Source of the DNA: an uncultured Actinomycetes bacterium
GTDB lineage: Bacteria; Actinomycetota; Geothermincolia; Geothermincolales; RBG-13-55-18
NCBI GenBank assembly: GCA_937128055.1
Contig: CAKZMC010000018.1
Coordinates: forward strand, 1-51,115
Direction of reading: 5' to 3'
DNA: 51,115 bases
A program made the position numbers and the translations under genes. How positions within the stretch are numbered: position 1 is the stretch's first letter; each line of letters starts with the position of its first letter. The notes below the pieces were generated by a model that made no database searches, was not told the origin of the DNA, and saw only the letters and a program-made list of their open reading frames with translations. Positions 15,615 through 23,952 of this stretch are shown in pieces.

Positions 15615-16067
15615 ATGGAAGAAGCACAACTGGACAAGCTCGCCGAGGACCTTATAGAGACCATCACGCAGGTCTTTCACCGCTTCCGCGATGAGCGCCG
15701 CTGGCGGGGCGCCGAGGACCTTTCCTTCCCGCAGATCATGCTCCTGCTCCAGCTCGACCGGGAGGGCCCCATGAGCGCCGGGGAGATGGCCCGGAACCTG
15801 TGCGTGACCCAGGGGGTCATAACCCGCATGGTGGACCGCCTCATGCAGAAGGGGTTCATCGAGCGCGTGCGCAAGGAGGAGGACCGCCGCGTGGTCATCC
15901 TCTCCCTCACCGCACGGGGCAAGAGAAAGGCGTCCCGCATCCGGAAAGTCATGGTGGAGGAGACGAAGGGCGTACTGCGCACCGTCGCCTCCCGGGAGAG
16001 GGAGGAGCTGCAGGCTCTGTTGCAGAGGATAAGGGATCGCTTCGAAAACCCGGCGCAGGCGCCCTGA
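15615..16067 (+). CDS. MarR-family transcriptional regulator
   Basis: This 150-residue winged-helix regulator has dimerisation helices at both ends. The recognition segment is MSAGEMARNLCVTQGVITRMVDRLMQKGFIERVRKEEDRRVVILSLTARG, with the D-x-R wing (EDRRVV) typical of MarR. It probably represses itself and the exporter whose gene starts 54 bp downstream, with release on binding a lipophilic ligand. The upstream region has a strong promoter and an inverted repeat. No strong ribosome site is seen, so expression may be kept low. Confidence 0.9.
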   Translation: MEEAQLDKLAEDLIETITQVFHRFRDERRWRGAEDLSFPQIMLLLQLDREGPMSAGEMARNLCVTQGVITRMVDRLMQKGFIERVRKEEDRRVVILSLTARGKRKASRIRKVMVEETKGVLRTVASREREELQALLQRIRDRFENPAQAP

Positions 16068-16121
16068 AGGCGTCCGCCGGCGGTTTGAGGGCTGACGCGC
16101 AGAAAAGGGAAGGGACAGGAC

Positions 16122-18524
16122 ATGCTGGAGAAGATTTTCCGGTGGCTTGCCTCGCACAGCGAGAGAAGGCCGGTCCTGCTCATCCTGGTCATCCTGGCTG
16201 TCACCGCGCTGGCCATGGTGGGCTTCACCTTCATCAAGTCGGAGTTCGGTTACAAGGCCATGCTTCCCAAGAAGCTGGAATCGGTAAAGACCATGGAGGA
16301 GGCGGAGGATGTCTTCGGGGGGACCATCGAGGAACAGTTGCTCCTGGAGGGGGATATCCTGGACCCCGCCGTCCTGCGCAAGGTGGCGGGCTACGAAGCC
16401 TTCCTGCAGTCCAAGCCGGACGTCTGGGAGACCTTCGTCACCGATGTAATCACTCCCCTGGACGAGATGAGCTACTTCTCCGGCGCGGGAAGCGACAACG
16501 CGACAGCCACGGAAACGCCTCTCACGCAGAAGATGGGCGGCCTGGACGACGAGGAGCTGGTCCTCCAGGTGGAACGGAACATCGAAGCCGCCGCGGAGAG
16601 AGCGCGGCTCGTGGGGATGGCGAGCGGCGGCATACAGGGGATTTCCCAGGACCGCCACGCCCTGCTCATAACCGCGCGCATCAACCCCGAGAGGGATACC
16701 AACGAGCAGATAAAGCTGGTGGACCCCTTCGAGGATTACACGCGGGAATACTTTCAGGACCTGCGGGACGTCACCCTCTACGAGAGCGGCATCGCTTCCC
16801 AGAACCGGGACGCCAACCAGAAGGTCATGGAGGAGAGCCGCCTCCTCTTCGGCCTGGCCATGGCCTTCATACTCATCGTGCTCTTCCTCACCTTCCGCCG
16901 CGTCTCCGACGTACTGCTCACCATGATGGTCATCATCGTCACCATCATCTGGGTGATAGGCCTCTCCGGCTGGCTCCGCTTCCCCTACACCTACACCAGC
17001 ACGGCTATCATGCCCCTGCTCCTGGGCATAGACATCGCCTACGCCATCCACGTCATGAGCCGTTACTACGAGGAGCGGAGGAGCGGCGGCAACCCCTTCG
17101 CCTCCTCCACCGCCGCGGTAGTGACCACCGGGGTGGCGGTCTTTCTCACCGCCGCCACCACCGCCTTCGGTTTCGCCTCCTTCGCCATCTCCGACATGCC
17201 GCCCGTGGTGCAGTTCGGGATGCTCTGCATGGCCGGCGTACTCTTCAGCTTCCTCCTCTCGGTCACCCTGCTGCCGGCCGCCATCGTGCTGCGCGACCGC
17301 AGCGGCAAGGCGCAGGAGAAGTGGGCGCGCAAGAACGCTAAACGCATCGAGCGCGCTGGCGAGACGCGGTTGGACCGCGCGCTGGCCAGGATAGCCGTGC
17401 TTTCCGAGCACCACCGCCTGACGGTGGGGATCGTCACCCTGCTTACCCTGGTGGCCTGTGGCGTGCTGGCATCGAACGTCTCCACCAACGCCGACCTCGC
17501 CAGGATGATGAAGGGAGACACTCCTTCCATGCAGGCCTCCGAGGTCATACAGGAGTATTTCGGAGGACAGAACATCGCCTACGCGCTGGCGAAAGGGGAC
17601 ATCCTGGAGCCCGCCAACCTGGAGTCCCTGCTGCGCTACGAGGAGGAGATATCCTCCTCCGAATATGCCAGCGAGCAGGGCGGTCAGCTCATCGAGCGCG
17701 GCCGGGTGACCAGCATCGCGGACATCGTGCGCAACGTCAACCAGGGCACCATCCCCTCAAGCAAGCAGGAGGTGGTCTCCCTCCTCCTGAAGTTGTGGGG
17801 GAACGGGGGCAATTCCAATACGCGACTGCTGAGCGAGGACGGGCAGGTGGCCATGATCAGCGTGCGCTTTGCCGCCACGACCCAGGAAGACATCGAAAGG
17901 ATCGCCGACATCATGCGGGGGGCGGGCAAGAACGTGACCGCGGACAACCCCGCGCTTGCCATGAGCTACAGCGGTATACCGGTACTCATGCGCGACCTGC
18001 TCAAATCGCTGGTACCGACCCAGCTCAAGACCTCCACCCTCGCCCTCTTCCTCTGTGCCCTCATCGTCTCGCTCGTCTTCGGCTCCCTGGTACTGGGCCT
18101 GGCGGCAACCAGCGTTGTCTTCCTGGGCATAGCGCTGGAGATCGGGGCGCTCGTGGTGCTGGGCTGGTCCCTGGACTTCATGACCGTGATGATCTCCTCC
18201 CTGGTCATCGGCGCGGGCATCGACTTCGGCATCCATGTAACCCACCGTTTCCGGGAGGAATGGCGGGGCGGGGTGGGCGTCGACGAGGCCATCCGCCGCA
18301 CCGTGGCGCACGTGGGCAAGGTCCTGCTGGCGGCGGCCGCGACCACGGCGGGGGCCTTCGCAATCATCGCCGCGAGCGACCTCGAGCCCCTGCGGCGCTT
18401 CGGCGGCATCACCGCCCTTTCCCTCACCTTCGCCCTCCTGGCCTCCCTGTTGGTGCTCCCCTCCATCCTAGCCTGGTACGCCAACCGGGTGGAGAGAAGG
18501 AAAGCGGTTCGGGCGAAGAGTTGA
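16122..18524 (+). CDS. RND-superfamily exporter (MMPL/HAE3 type)
   Basis: This 800-residue membrane protein shows the duplicated RND layout. The first membrane helix is at about 19-40, followed by a large extracytoplasmic loop (40-230) and a block of five helices, then the same again from about residue 430. The paired motifs LLGIDIAYAIHVMSRYYEE and VIGAGIDFGIHVTHRFREE in the two halves carry the Asp used for proton coupling. There is no adaptor or outer-membrane gene nearby, as expected for HAE3/MmpL-type pumps of actinobacteria and archaea, which move lipids, hopanoids or amphiphiles. A purine-rich aagggaaggga precedes the start. It forms an operon with marR. Confidence 0.88.
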   Translation: MLEKIFRWLASHSERRPVLLILVILAVTALAMVGFTFIKSEFGYKAMLPKKLESVKTMEEAEDVFGGTIEEQLLLEGDILDPAVLRKVAGYEAFLQSKPDVWETFVTDVITPLDEMSYFSGAGSDNATATETPLTQKMGGLDDEELVLQVERNIEAAAERARLVGMASGGIQGISQDRHALLITARINPERDTNEQIKLVDPFEDYTREYFQDLRDVTLYESGIASQNRDANQKVMEESRLLFGLAMAFILIVLFLTFRRVSDVLLTMMVIIVTIIWVIGLSGWLRFPYTYTSTAIMPLLLGIDIAYAIHVMSRYYEERRSGGNPFASSTAAVVTTGVAVFLTAATTAFGFASFAISDMPPVVQFGMLCMAGVLFSFLLSVTLLPAAIVLRDRSGKAQEKWARKNAKRIERAGETRLDRALARIAVLSEHHRLTVGIVTLLTLVACGVLASNVSTNADLARMMKGDTPSMQASEVIQEYFGGQNIAYALAKGDILEPANLESLLRYEEEISSSEYASEQGGQLIERGRVTSIADIVRNVNQGTIPSSKQEVVSLLLKLWGNGGNSNTRLLSEDGQVAMISVRFAATTQEDIERIADIMRGAGKNVTADNPALAMSYSGIPVLMRDLLKSLVPTQLKTSTLALFLCALIVSLVFGSLVLGLAATSVVFLGIALEIGALVVLGWSLDFMTVMISSLVIGAGIDFGIHVTHRFREEWRGGVGVDEAIRRTVAHVGKVLLAAAATTAGAFAIIAASDLEPLRRFGGITALSLTFALLASLLVLPSILAWYANRVERRKAVRAKS

Positions 18525-18608
18525 GCCATCGCGGCGGCAACGAGCGCGCATCCGCCGTCCCCGTGCGCCTTCCCCGCCAGGACCCGCACTGCCCAACAAG
18601 GACTCCTA

Positions 18609-18614
18609 TATAAT
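18609..18614 (+). promoter_or_regulatory. -10 box of the DMT-type gene
   Basis: A perfect TATAAT in an AT-rich patch that also holds two aatatgtga units (18612-18620, 18622-18630). The -35 is poor. Confidence 0.45.
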
Positions 18615-18657
18615 ATGTGAAAATATGTGAGAGACGGGAACGGCAAGGGAGGTCGGC

Positions 18658-19602
18658 GTGGTCCTCGCACTGGCGGTGATCATGGCGCTGGTGGCCACCA
18701 CCATGATCAATTACAGCGGTTACATGCAGAAGCGGGAGCTGGACAAGCTGCCCATGATCGGGTCCCAGAAGCCGCTACAGACCGTCAAAGCCTTCCTCTC
18801 CTGCCGCCCCTGGCTGGAAGCCCAGGGGCTGCAGTTCGCGGGCACCTTCATCAAGGGCATCGCCGTGGGCCTCGCCCCGCTTTCGGTGGTGCAGCCCATC
18901 AACACCGCGGGCATCGCCGTCCTGGCCCTGCTCGCCATCACGAAGTTGGGCGAGCGCCCCTCGCTCTCCGACTGGCTGGGGATCGGCACCATCGTGGTGG
19001 GGCTGATCATGCTGGGAAGGAGCCTCATCGGCGTCCACTCCAAGGCCTTCAGCTACAACCCCTACGTGCTCTGGTTCTTCGTCCTCTTCTTCTTCGTCGT
19101 GGCGGGCATCTCGCTCTTCAACGGGGTCACCAAGCGGGGCAAGCAGGCGCCTAACCTAATAGCCGTGGCCTCCGGCGTGCTTATCGGCCTTACCGCGGTG
19201 ATCATCAAGCTCGCCTGGAACGACTTCGGCAGCCGCTTCTGGGCTCACGGCTTCCGCAATGCTCTCTGCTCGCCGTACATATGGATGGTCTTCTTCCTGC
19301 CCTTCGTCACCCTGGTGCTCGACCAGGTAGCCATGCAGAGGGGCAAGGCCATCATCGTGGTCCCCATCACCACCGGCATGTCCAACCTCATCCCCATCAT
19401 CATCGGTGTCGTGGCCATGCACGAGCCCATGCCCTCAACGGCCGGCATGTTCCTGCTGCGACTGGGTTCCTTCGTCTTCATCATCGGCGGCGCCGTGATG
19501 CTCTCCCTGCGCAAGGAGGAGGTTGGGGCGGAGAGGCCGCGAAGCGGGCCGAAGGGCATGCGTTCGCCTTCCCGGGCAAGAGAGGAGCCACGCCTCCCCT
19601 GA
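18658..19602 (+). CDS. DMT/EamA-type multi-helix membrane protein
   Basis: This 314-residue protein has about nine or ten hydrophobic helices. The pattern resembles the drug/metabolite transporter superfamily, including NIPA-like magnesium transporters: an N-terminal helix with ATTMINYSGYMQKRE, LAPLSVVQPINTAGIAVLALLA, then a repeat half with IIVVPITTGMSNLIPIIIGVVAMHEP. The C-terminal 35 residues are charged and probably cytoplasmic. Substrate is unknown. The start is GTG 18658, supported by aagggagg at 18645-18652 with 5-nt spacing. It has its own -10 box and need not share the RND transcript. Confidence 0.7.
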   Translation: MVLALAVIMALVATTMINYSGYMQKRELDKLPMIGSQKPLQTVKAFLSCRPWLEAQGLQFAGTFIKGIAVGLAPLSVVQPINTAGIAVLALLAITKLGERPSLSDWLGIGTIVVGLIMLGRSLIGVHSKAFSYNPYVLWFFVLFFFVVAGISLFNGVTKRGKQAPNLIAVASGVLIGLTAVIIKLAWNDFGSRFWAHGFRNALCSPYIWMVFFLPFVTLVLDQVAMQRGKAIIVVPITTGMSNLIPIIIGVVAMHEPMPSTAGMFLLRLGSFVFIIGGAVMLSLRKEEVGAERPRSGPKGMRSPSRAREEPRLP

Positions 19603-19677
19603 CCGTGCGGGCCCTGACCGGGCGCGAGGGCCGCCGGCAGCATGGCACATGTTTTAACCTAGCCTAGCGCCGATCCC

Positions 19678-19708
19678 TTTTCAAACGGGCGCCGTGTTAT
19701 CATATAAT
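19678..19708 (+). promoter_or_regulatory. Candidate promoter of the nitronate monooxygenase gene
   Basis: TATAAT at 19703-19708 with a weak -35 (ttttca, 19678-19683) at about 19-bp spacing, some 50 bp before the start codon. Confidence 0.45.
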
Positions 19709-19755
19709 GCGTCTGTGGAAAGGCTCGGCAAACAGTAAGCAGAAAGGGGACGGAG

Positions 19756-20799
19756 ATGATACAGACCAAGCTCACGGACATGCTGGGGACAAGGTATCCC
19801 GTGATCCAGGCAGGCATGGGGCCCTGGAATACCGATAAACTGTGTATTGCGTCCGCCAACGCCGGCGCCCTCGGCATGATCAGCACCGTCGGCATAGGGT
19901 ACTTCTGGTCCAAGCCCGCGGATGACATGCCGAAAAGCCCGTATGACTACCTGCGCAGGGTGATCTCCGACGTCGGCAAGGCCACGGCGGAGAAGAAGGG
20001 CGTCTTCGGCTGCAACATCCCCCTCGCCATAGAGTTCAGGGAGATGGTGGAGCAGTTGATCAAGGCGACCGGTGACGCGCGCAAGGAGGACCCGGACATA
20101 GCGGAGCGCCTCAAGGTCGTCATCACCTCCGCAGGCAATCCCACGCCCTGGACCGAGGCCATCAAAGAGACGGGCTGTTACTGGTTCCACGTGGCCCCCT
20201 CCGTGTACCACGCGCAGAAGGCGGAAAAGGCCGGGGCCGACGTGATCATCGCCTCGGGGCGCGAGGGCGGCGGCCACGTCGCCTTCGAGCCTATCCACAC
20301 CATGGTACTGCTCCCTAAGGTGATCAGGTCCGTGAGCGTCCCCGTGGTGGGGGCGGGCGGATTCGCCGACGGCGCCAGCCTCGTGGCCGCTCTCTCACTG
20401 GGCGCCATCGGCGTGCAGATGGGGACGCGTTTCATCGCCACCAAGGAGAGCGATTTCCACGACCTGTGGAAGAACAAGGTGGTGGAGAGCACGGAGATGG
20501 ATTCCCTGGTAGGCATCTCCATCTTCGGGCCGGCGCGCTACCTGAAGAACACGGTATCGGTCAGGCTGCACGAACTCCTCAAAGAAGGCTTCGAGCAGGG
20601 CTACAACGAGGGAGTGATGCTGGAAACCAAGGGCATCGTCCTCTCCATGGAAGGCGGGGACCCCGAGTGGTCCATATACTTCGGCGGCGAGGTCGCGGGC
20701 AGGATCGACAGCATCATCAGCGTGGAGGAGCTCCTGCAGGGCATCGAGGAACAGGCGGAGGCGATCATAAGGGACCTGCAGCTGACCCTCGGCGGGTAA
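19756..20799 (+). CDS. Nitronate monooxygenase family (FMN) TIM-barrel enzyme
   Basis: This 347-residue protein belongs to the 2-nitropropane dioxygenase/nitronate monooxygenase family. PVIQAGMGPWNT begins the barrel, GCNIPLAI is in the middle, ASGREGGGHVAFEP is the phosphate-binding loop, and PVVGAGGFADGASLVAALSLGAIGVQMGTRFIATKES is the FMN signature. The family includes nitronate oxidases, NADH:quinone reductases and FabK-like enoyl-ACP reductases. With no enoyl-reductase context, the exact reaction stays open. It is a single gene with its own promoter and an aaggggacgg ribosome site. Confidence 0.85.
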   Translation: MIQTKLTDMLGTRYPVIQAGMGPWNTDKLCIASANAGALGMISTVGIGYFWSKPADDMPKSPYDYLRRVISDVGKATAEKKGVFGCNIPLAIEFREMVEQLIKATGDARKEDPDIAERLKVVITSAGNPTPWTEAIKETGCYWFHVAPSVYHAQKAEKAGADVIIASGREGGGHVAFEPIHTMVLLPKVIRSVSVPVVGAGGFADGASLVAALSLGAIGVQMGTRFIATKESDFHDLWKNKVVESTEMDSLVGISIFGPARYLKNTVSVRLHELLKEGFEQGYNEGVMLETKGIVLSMEGGDPEWSIYFGGEVAGRIDSIISVEELLQGIEEQAEAIIRDLQLTLGG

Positions 20800-20802
20800 G
20801 AA

Positions 20803-20945
20803 CCGCCGCCCCGGGCACGAAGCGAGTCCCCACCTCCATGCCGGTCTTGCGGGGAGCGGCCCGGTGACGTCATCGCGGGCTAAGCGCGGCGATCTCGCCC
20901 GGACTCCGCCGCCCCGGGCATGAAGCGAGTCCCCACCCCCATGCC
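20803..20945. repeat. 40-bp direct repeat pair upstream of tRNA-Thr
   Basis: Copies at 20803-20842 and 20906-20945 match at 38 of 40 positions; the shared core is ccgccgccccgggca then gaagcgagtcccca. The second copy ends 3 bp before the tRNA -10 box. Confidence 0.85.
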
Positions 20946-20948
20946 TGA

Positions 20949-20954
20949 TATAAT
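20949..20954 (+). promoter_or_regulatory. -10 box of tRNA-Thr
   Basis: A perfect TATAAT, 14 bp before the mature tRNA start. The -35 region falls inside the second 40-bp repeat and has no consensus match. Confidence 0.55.
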
Positions 20955-20968
20955 TTAGACTTGTAAGA

Positions 20969-21043
20969 GCCGGTGTAGCTCAATGGTAGAGCGTCCGCCT
21001 TGTAAGCGGTTGGTTGGAGGTTCGATTCCTCTCACCGGCTCCA
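20969..21043 (+). tRNA. tRNA-Thr (anticodon TGT)
   Basis: Acceptor arms GCCGGTG and CACCGGC pair over 7 bp. The D arm is GCTC...GAGC, and the anticodon loop CTTGTAA gives TGT (reads ACA). The T arm is GAGG TTCGATT CCTC, and an encoded CCA ends the gene. The outer anticodon-stem pair (27-43) is T-T, a mild oddity. Confidence 0.95.
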
Positions 21044-21067
21044 TTTCTGCGGCGCCATCCCTCCGGC

Positions 21068-21577
21068 TTACCCGTAACGCATGCGGTCCAGCAGTTCCCT
21101 TATCTCCTCGCTCACCAGCTCCTCGAGGGGTCGCCGGCCAGGTCCCGCGATCCTCTTCAGTTCCCCCCGCATACGCTCCCTCTCGTCACGTGCGAGGGAG
21201 AAAAGGGAACCCCCGTCCAGCCCTTTCGCCCCGAACCCCTCCACCACGCCACGCAGGAGGCGGTCGTGGGTTGCCACCACCACCTCTCCTCGCGCCGCCA
21301 TGCGGCGGGCCGCCGCCTCGATGAAGGAATCGGCCGTCTGCCGGCGCCTGGTGAAAACCACCGCTATACCCCCGCACTCCTCCCACGCCGGCTCCGCTCC
21401 GCCGGAACCCGCAGCGTCGAACACCACCACCACCAGGTCGTACGCGTCCGGCGAAGCCAGGGGCGCCAGCTCACGCAACAGCCCTTCCCTCGCTGCGCCC
21501 AGGTCGCTCTGCAGCAAGCCGGAGAGGGAAGGGTGGGTGTATATAAGGTTGTAACCATCCACCAAGAGGGCTTTCAT
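21068..21577 (-). CDS. yacP: NYN-domain ribonuclease, YacP/Rae1 type
   Basis: This 169-residue PIN-like NYN-domain protein opens with MKALLVDGYNLIY, containing the first conserved Asp and Asn. It continues with DLVVVVFDAAGSGG and IAVVFTRRRQTADSFIEAAAR (acidic active-site residues), then VVVATHDRLLR. In Bacillus subtilis the homologue Rae1 cuts mRNA in the ribosomal A site. It is the last gene of the gltX-cysE-cysS-rlmB-yacP group, 93 bp after rlmB, matching the Bacillota/Actinomycetota gene order. It converges on the tRNA-Thr gene. Confidence 0.9.
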   Translation of the reverse strand: MKALLVDGYNLIYTHPSLSGLLQSDLGAAREGLLRELAPLASPDAYDLVVVVFDAAGSGGAEPAWEECGGIAVVFTRRRQTADSFIEAAARRMAARGEVVVATHDRLLRGVVEGFGAKGLDGGSLFSLARDERERMRGELKRIAGPGRRPLEELVSEEIRELLDRMRYG

Positions 21578-21670
21578 CCGTCTCTTCTCACGCTCTCTTT
21601 CCGTTCTCGCCGCGCTGCAAGGGGCACAGCCTCACGCGCCCTTCTGCGCGGCGGAGCGTTCCCGCGCCGT

Positions 21671-22411
21671 TCATACCGAGTCGCGCTGGCGCATGATCTC
21701 GTAAAGGATAACCGCCGCGGCCACGGAAACGTTCAGGGAGGACACCCGGCCGAACATGGGAATACTTACCAGAGCATCGCAGGTCTCCCTCGCCAGCCTG
21801 TGAAGGCCCTGCCCTTCCGAGCCCATGACCAGCGCCAGGGGTCCTGTGAGATCGGCCTGGAAGCACGAGTTTTCCGCATGGACGTCCGCCCCCACCACCC
21901 AGATACCCAGCTTCTTGAGTTCCTTCATCACGCCCACCAGGTTGGGCACGGTGGCCACAGCGATGTTCTCCACCGCCCCGGAGGAGGCATGGAAAACCGC
22001 GGGCGTCACCGGGGCGGAGCGGCTGCGCGGCAGGAGGATGGCGTCCACGCCGAGCGCCTCGCAGGTCCTGGCCACGCTTCCCAGGTTCCGCGGATCGGTC
22101 ACCCCGTCCAGGAGGACCACCAGCGGCTCGTCCTTCCTCTCCAGGTCCCGGTAAACCTGTTTGAAGGTGGCGTAGCGGAAGGGCTCCACCCTCAGGATCA
22201 CACCCTGGTGGTTTTCGGAAACGGCGAGCCTGTCCAGCTCCCGCCGGGGAAGCACGGTCACGGGCAGCTTCCTGCGGTGGGCCACGGCCATTATCTCCCC
22301 GAGCACGGGTCCCGCCTTCAAGCCCTCGGCCACCAGGAGCTCGTAGGCGGAACGGGCCCCGCGCAGGGCCTCGAGGACCGCCCGCTTCCCCTCCACCTGC
22401 TCGTACCTCAC
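21671..22411 (-). CDS. rlmB: 23S rRNA (guanosine-2'-O)-methyltransferase RlmB family
   Basis: This 246-residue SpoU/TrmH-type methyltransferase has a small N-terminal substrate-binding domain (GKRAVLEALRG). The knotted catalytic domain shows motif 1 VLLDGVTDPRNLGSVARTCEALG, motif 2 LALVMGSEGQGL and motif 3 IPMFGRVSSLNVSVAAAVILYE. It probably 2'-O-methylates G2251 of 23S rRNA. The start codon overlaps the end of cysS by 4 bp, so translation is coupled. Other SpoU targets such as tRNA cannot be excluded, but gene order favours RlmB. Confidence 0.92.
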   Translation of the reverse strand: MRYEQVEGKRAVLEALRGARSAYELLVAEGLKAGPVLGEIMAVAHRRKLPVTVLPRRELDRLAVSENHQGVILRVEPFRYATFKQVYRDLERKDEPLVVLLDGVTDPRNLGSVARTCEALGVDAILLPRSRSAPVTPAVFHASSGAVENIAVATVPNLVGVMKELKKLGIWVVGADVHAENSCFQADLTGPLALVMGSEGQGLHRLARETCDALVSIPMFGRVSSLNVSVAAAVILYEIMRQRDSV

Positions 22412-23934
22412 GCGGGCGGCTCCTCCTCGCTTCCTCCCACGAATTTCCAGCGTTGGCCCTCGCGCAGGTCATCCACGCGGATGCCCATCTCCCGCAGGCG
22501 TGAACGGATGAAGTCCGCCGTCTCGTACTGTTTCCTGTCCCGCGCCATCGCCCTCACCTCGAGCAGCAATTCCACCAGGAGCTCCGGCGAGGGCATCGCT
22601 TCCCCGCTCATCTTCCTCTCCTCGCGCGCTACCTCTCCGGGAGCCTCTCCCTCTCCCCCTTCTTCCCCGGGCAGGAAAAGGCCCAGCACGCGGCAGAGCT
22701 TGAGCAGCAGGTCCCTTCCCAGGCTGGCGATGATGGGAGCCGCCGGGGTCGGGAAGCGTTCCTGCTCCCCCAGGTAGGCGTTGAGCTCCTTTACCAGCTC
22801 GAAGATCACCGCCAGCGCCCGGGCGGTGTTGAAGTCGTCGTCCATGGCTTCCTCGAAGCGCCGCTCGTAGTCGAAGAACGAGTCGGAGAGCTCCACTTCC
22901 CTCTGCGTGCGCGCCGGCGCCGCCCGTTGCGCGGGTCTTGCCAGGAAGTGGTCCAGGGCGAAGCGGCAGTTCTCCAGGCGCTCGTAGGCCCGCCGCGCGT
23001 CCTCCAGCGCCTCCGGCCCGAAATCGATGGGGCTGCGGTAATGGGTCTGCAGCGCCAGCAGCCTCACCACGTCCGCATGGTATTTCTTCAATATCTCCCG
23101 CACCAGGATGATGTTGCCCAATGACTTCGACATCTTCTCCTCGCTGATGTTCACGAACCCGTTGTGCACCCAGTAGCGGACGAAAGGCTCGCTTCCCGCA
23201 TAGGCCTCCGCCTGTGCGATCTCGTTCTCGTGGTGGGGGAAGATGAGGTCCTGCCCCCCGCCGTGGATGTCGAAGCCCATTCCCAGGAAATGGAGGGACA
23301 TGGCGGAACACTCTATGTGCCATCCCGGGCGGCCTTTTCCCCAAGGGGAATCCCAGGCCGGCTCCCCCTCCCGGGAGGACTTCCACAGCGCGAAGTCCAT
23401 GGGGTGGCGCTTGCGCTCGTCCACCTCCACCCGCTCGCCGGCGCGCATCTCCTCCAGCGAGCGCCCGGATAATTTACCATATCCTGGAAACTGTTCCACG
23501 CTGAAGTAGACGTCGCCGTCCACCGCGTACGCGAAACCCTTGTCCACCAGCCGCTGGATCATCTCCAGCATGCGCGGGATGGTCTCGGTGGCGCGGGGAG
23601 CGACATCCGGGGGCATGACCCTCAGGGCTCGCATGTCCTCAAGGAAAGCCTTTTCGTAGAAGCGCGCCACCTCCTCGGGCGTCTTTCCCTCCTCGCGCGC
23701 GCGGTTGATGATCTTGTCGTCGACGTCGGTGAAGTTCTGCACGTAAAGCACCTGGTAGCCCCTGTAGAGAAGGTACCTGCGGATGGTGTCGAACACCAGG
23801 TAAGCCCGTCCGTTTCCCACGTGTATGTAGTTGTAAACGGTGGGTCCGCACACGTACATGGCCACCTTGCCCTCCTCGCGGGGGACGAAGGGTTCCTTGC
23901 GGCGGGACATGGTGTTGTGGACTACCAGGGCCAT
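22408..23934 (-). CDS. cysS: Cysteinyl-tRNA synthetase
   Basis: This 508-residue class I synthetase charges tRNA-Cys. The CGPTVYNYIHVGNGR block carries a zinc-ligand Cys and the HIGH motif in the form HVGN. WHIECSAM and GGGQDLIFPHHENEIAQ supply further zinc ligands, and EEKMSKSLGN is the KMSKS loop. The C-terminal anticodon domain has a Glu/Gly-rich linker (about 420-440, with GEEGGEGEAPGE) that makes the protein slightly long. It starts 18 bp after cysE, with gagggag upstream, which links cysteine synthesis to its use in translation. Confidence 0.96.
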   Translation of the reverse strand: MALVVHNTMSRRKEPFVPREEGKVAMYVCGPTVYNYIHVGNGRAYLVFDTIRRYLLYRGYQVLYVQNFTDVDDKIINRAREEGKTPEEVARFYEKAFLEDMRALRVMPPDVAPRATETIPRMLEMIQRLVDKGFAYAVDGDVYFSVEQFPGYGKLSGRSLEEMRAGERVEVDERKRHPMDFALWKSSREGEPAWDSPWGKGRPGWHIECSAMSLHFLGMGFDIHGGGQDLIFPHHENEIAQAEAYAGSEPFVRYWVHNGFVNISEEKMSKSLGNIILVREILKKYHADVVRLLALQTHYRSPIDFGPEALEDARRAYERLENCRFALDHFLARPAQRAAPARTQREVELSDSFFDYERRFEEAMDDDFNTARALAVIFELVKELNAYLGEQERFPTPAAPIIASLGRDLLLKLCRVLGLFLPGEEGGEGEAPGEVAREERKMSGEAMPSPELLVELLLEVRAMARDRKQYETADFIRSRLREMGIRVDDLREGQRWKFVGGSEEEPPA

Positions 23935-23952
23935 GGGGGCACTCCCTCTTTG

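Noticed and set aside
15609-17414. A 601-codon open frame on the minus strand opposite marR and the RND exporter
   Set aside because: It is His/Glu/Gly-rich without any recognisable domain and lies fully antisense to two clear genes; long shadow frames are expected at this GC content.
21014-22777. A 587-codon plus-strand open frame opposite yacP, rlmB and cysS
   Set aside because: It overlaps tRNA-Thr and three well-supported genes, with Arg/His-rich composition typical of antisense frames.
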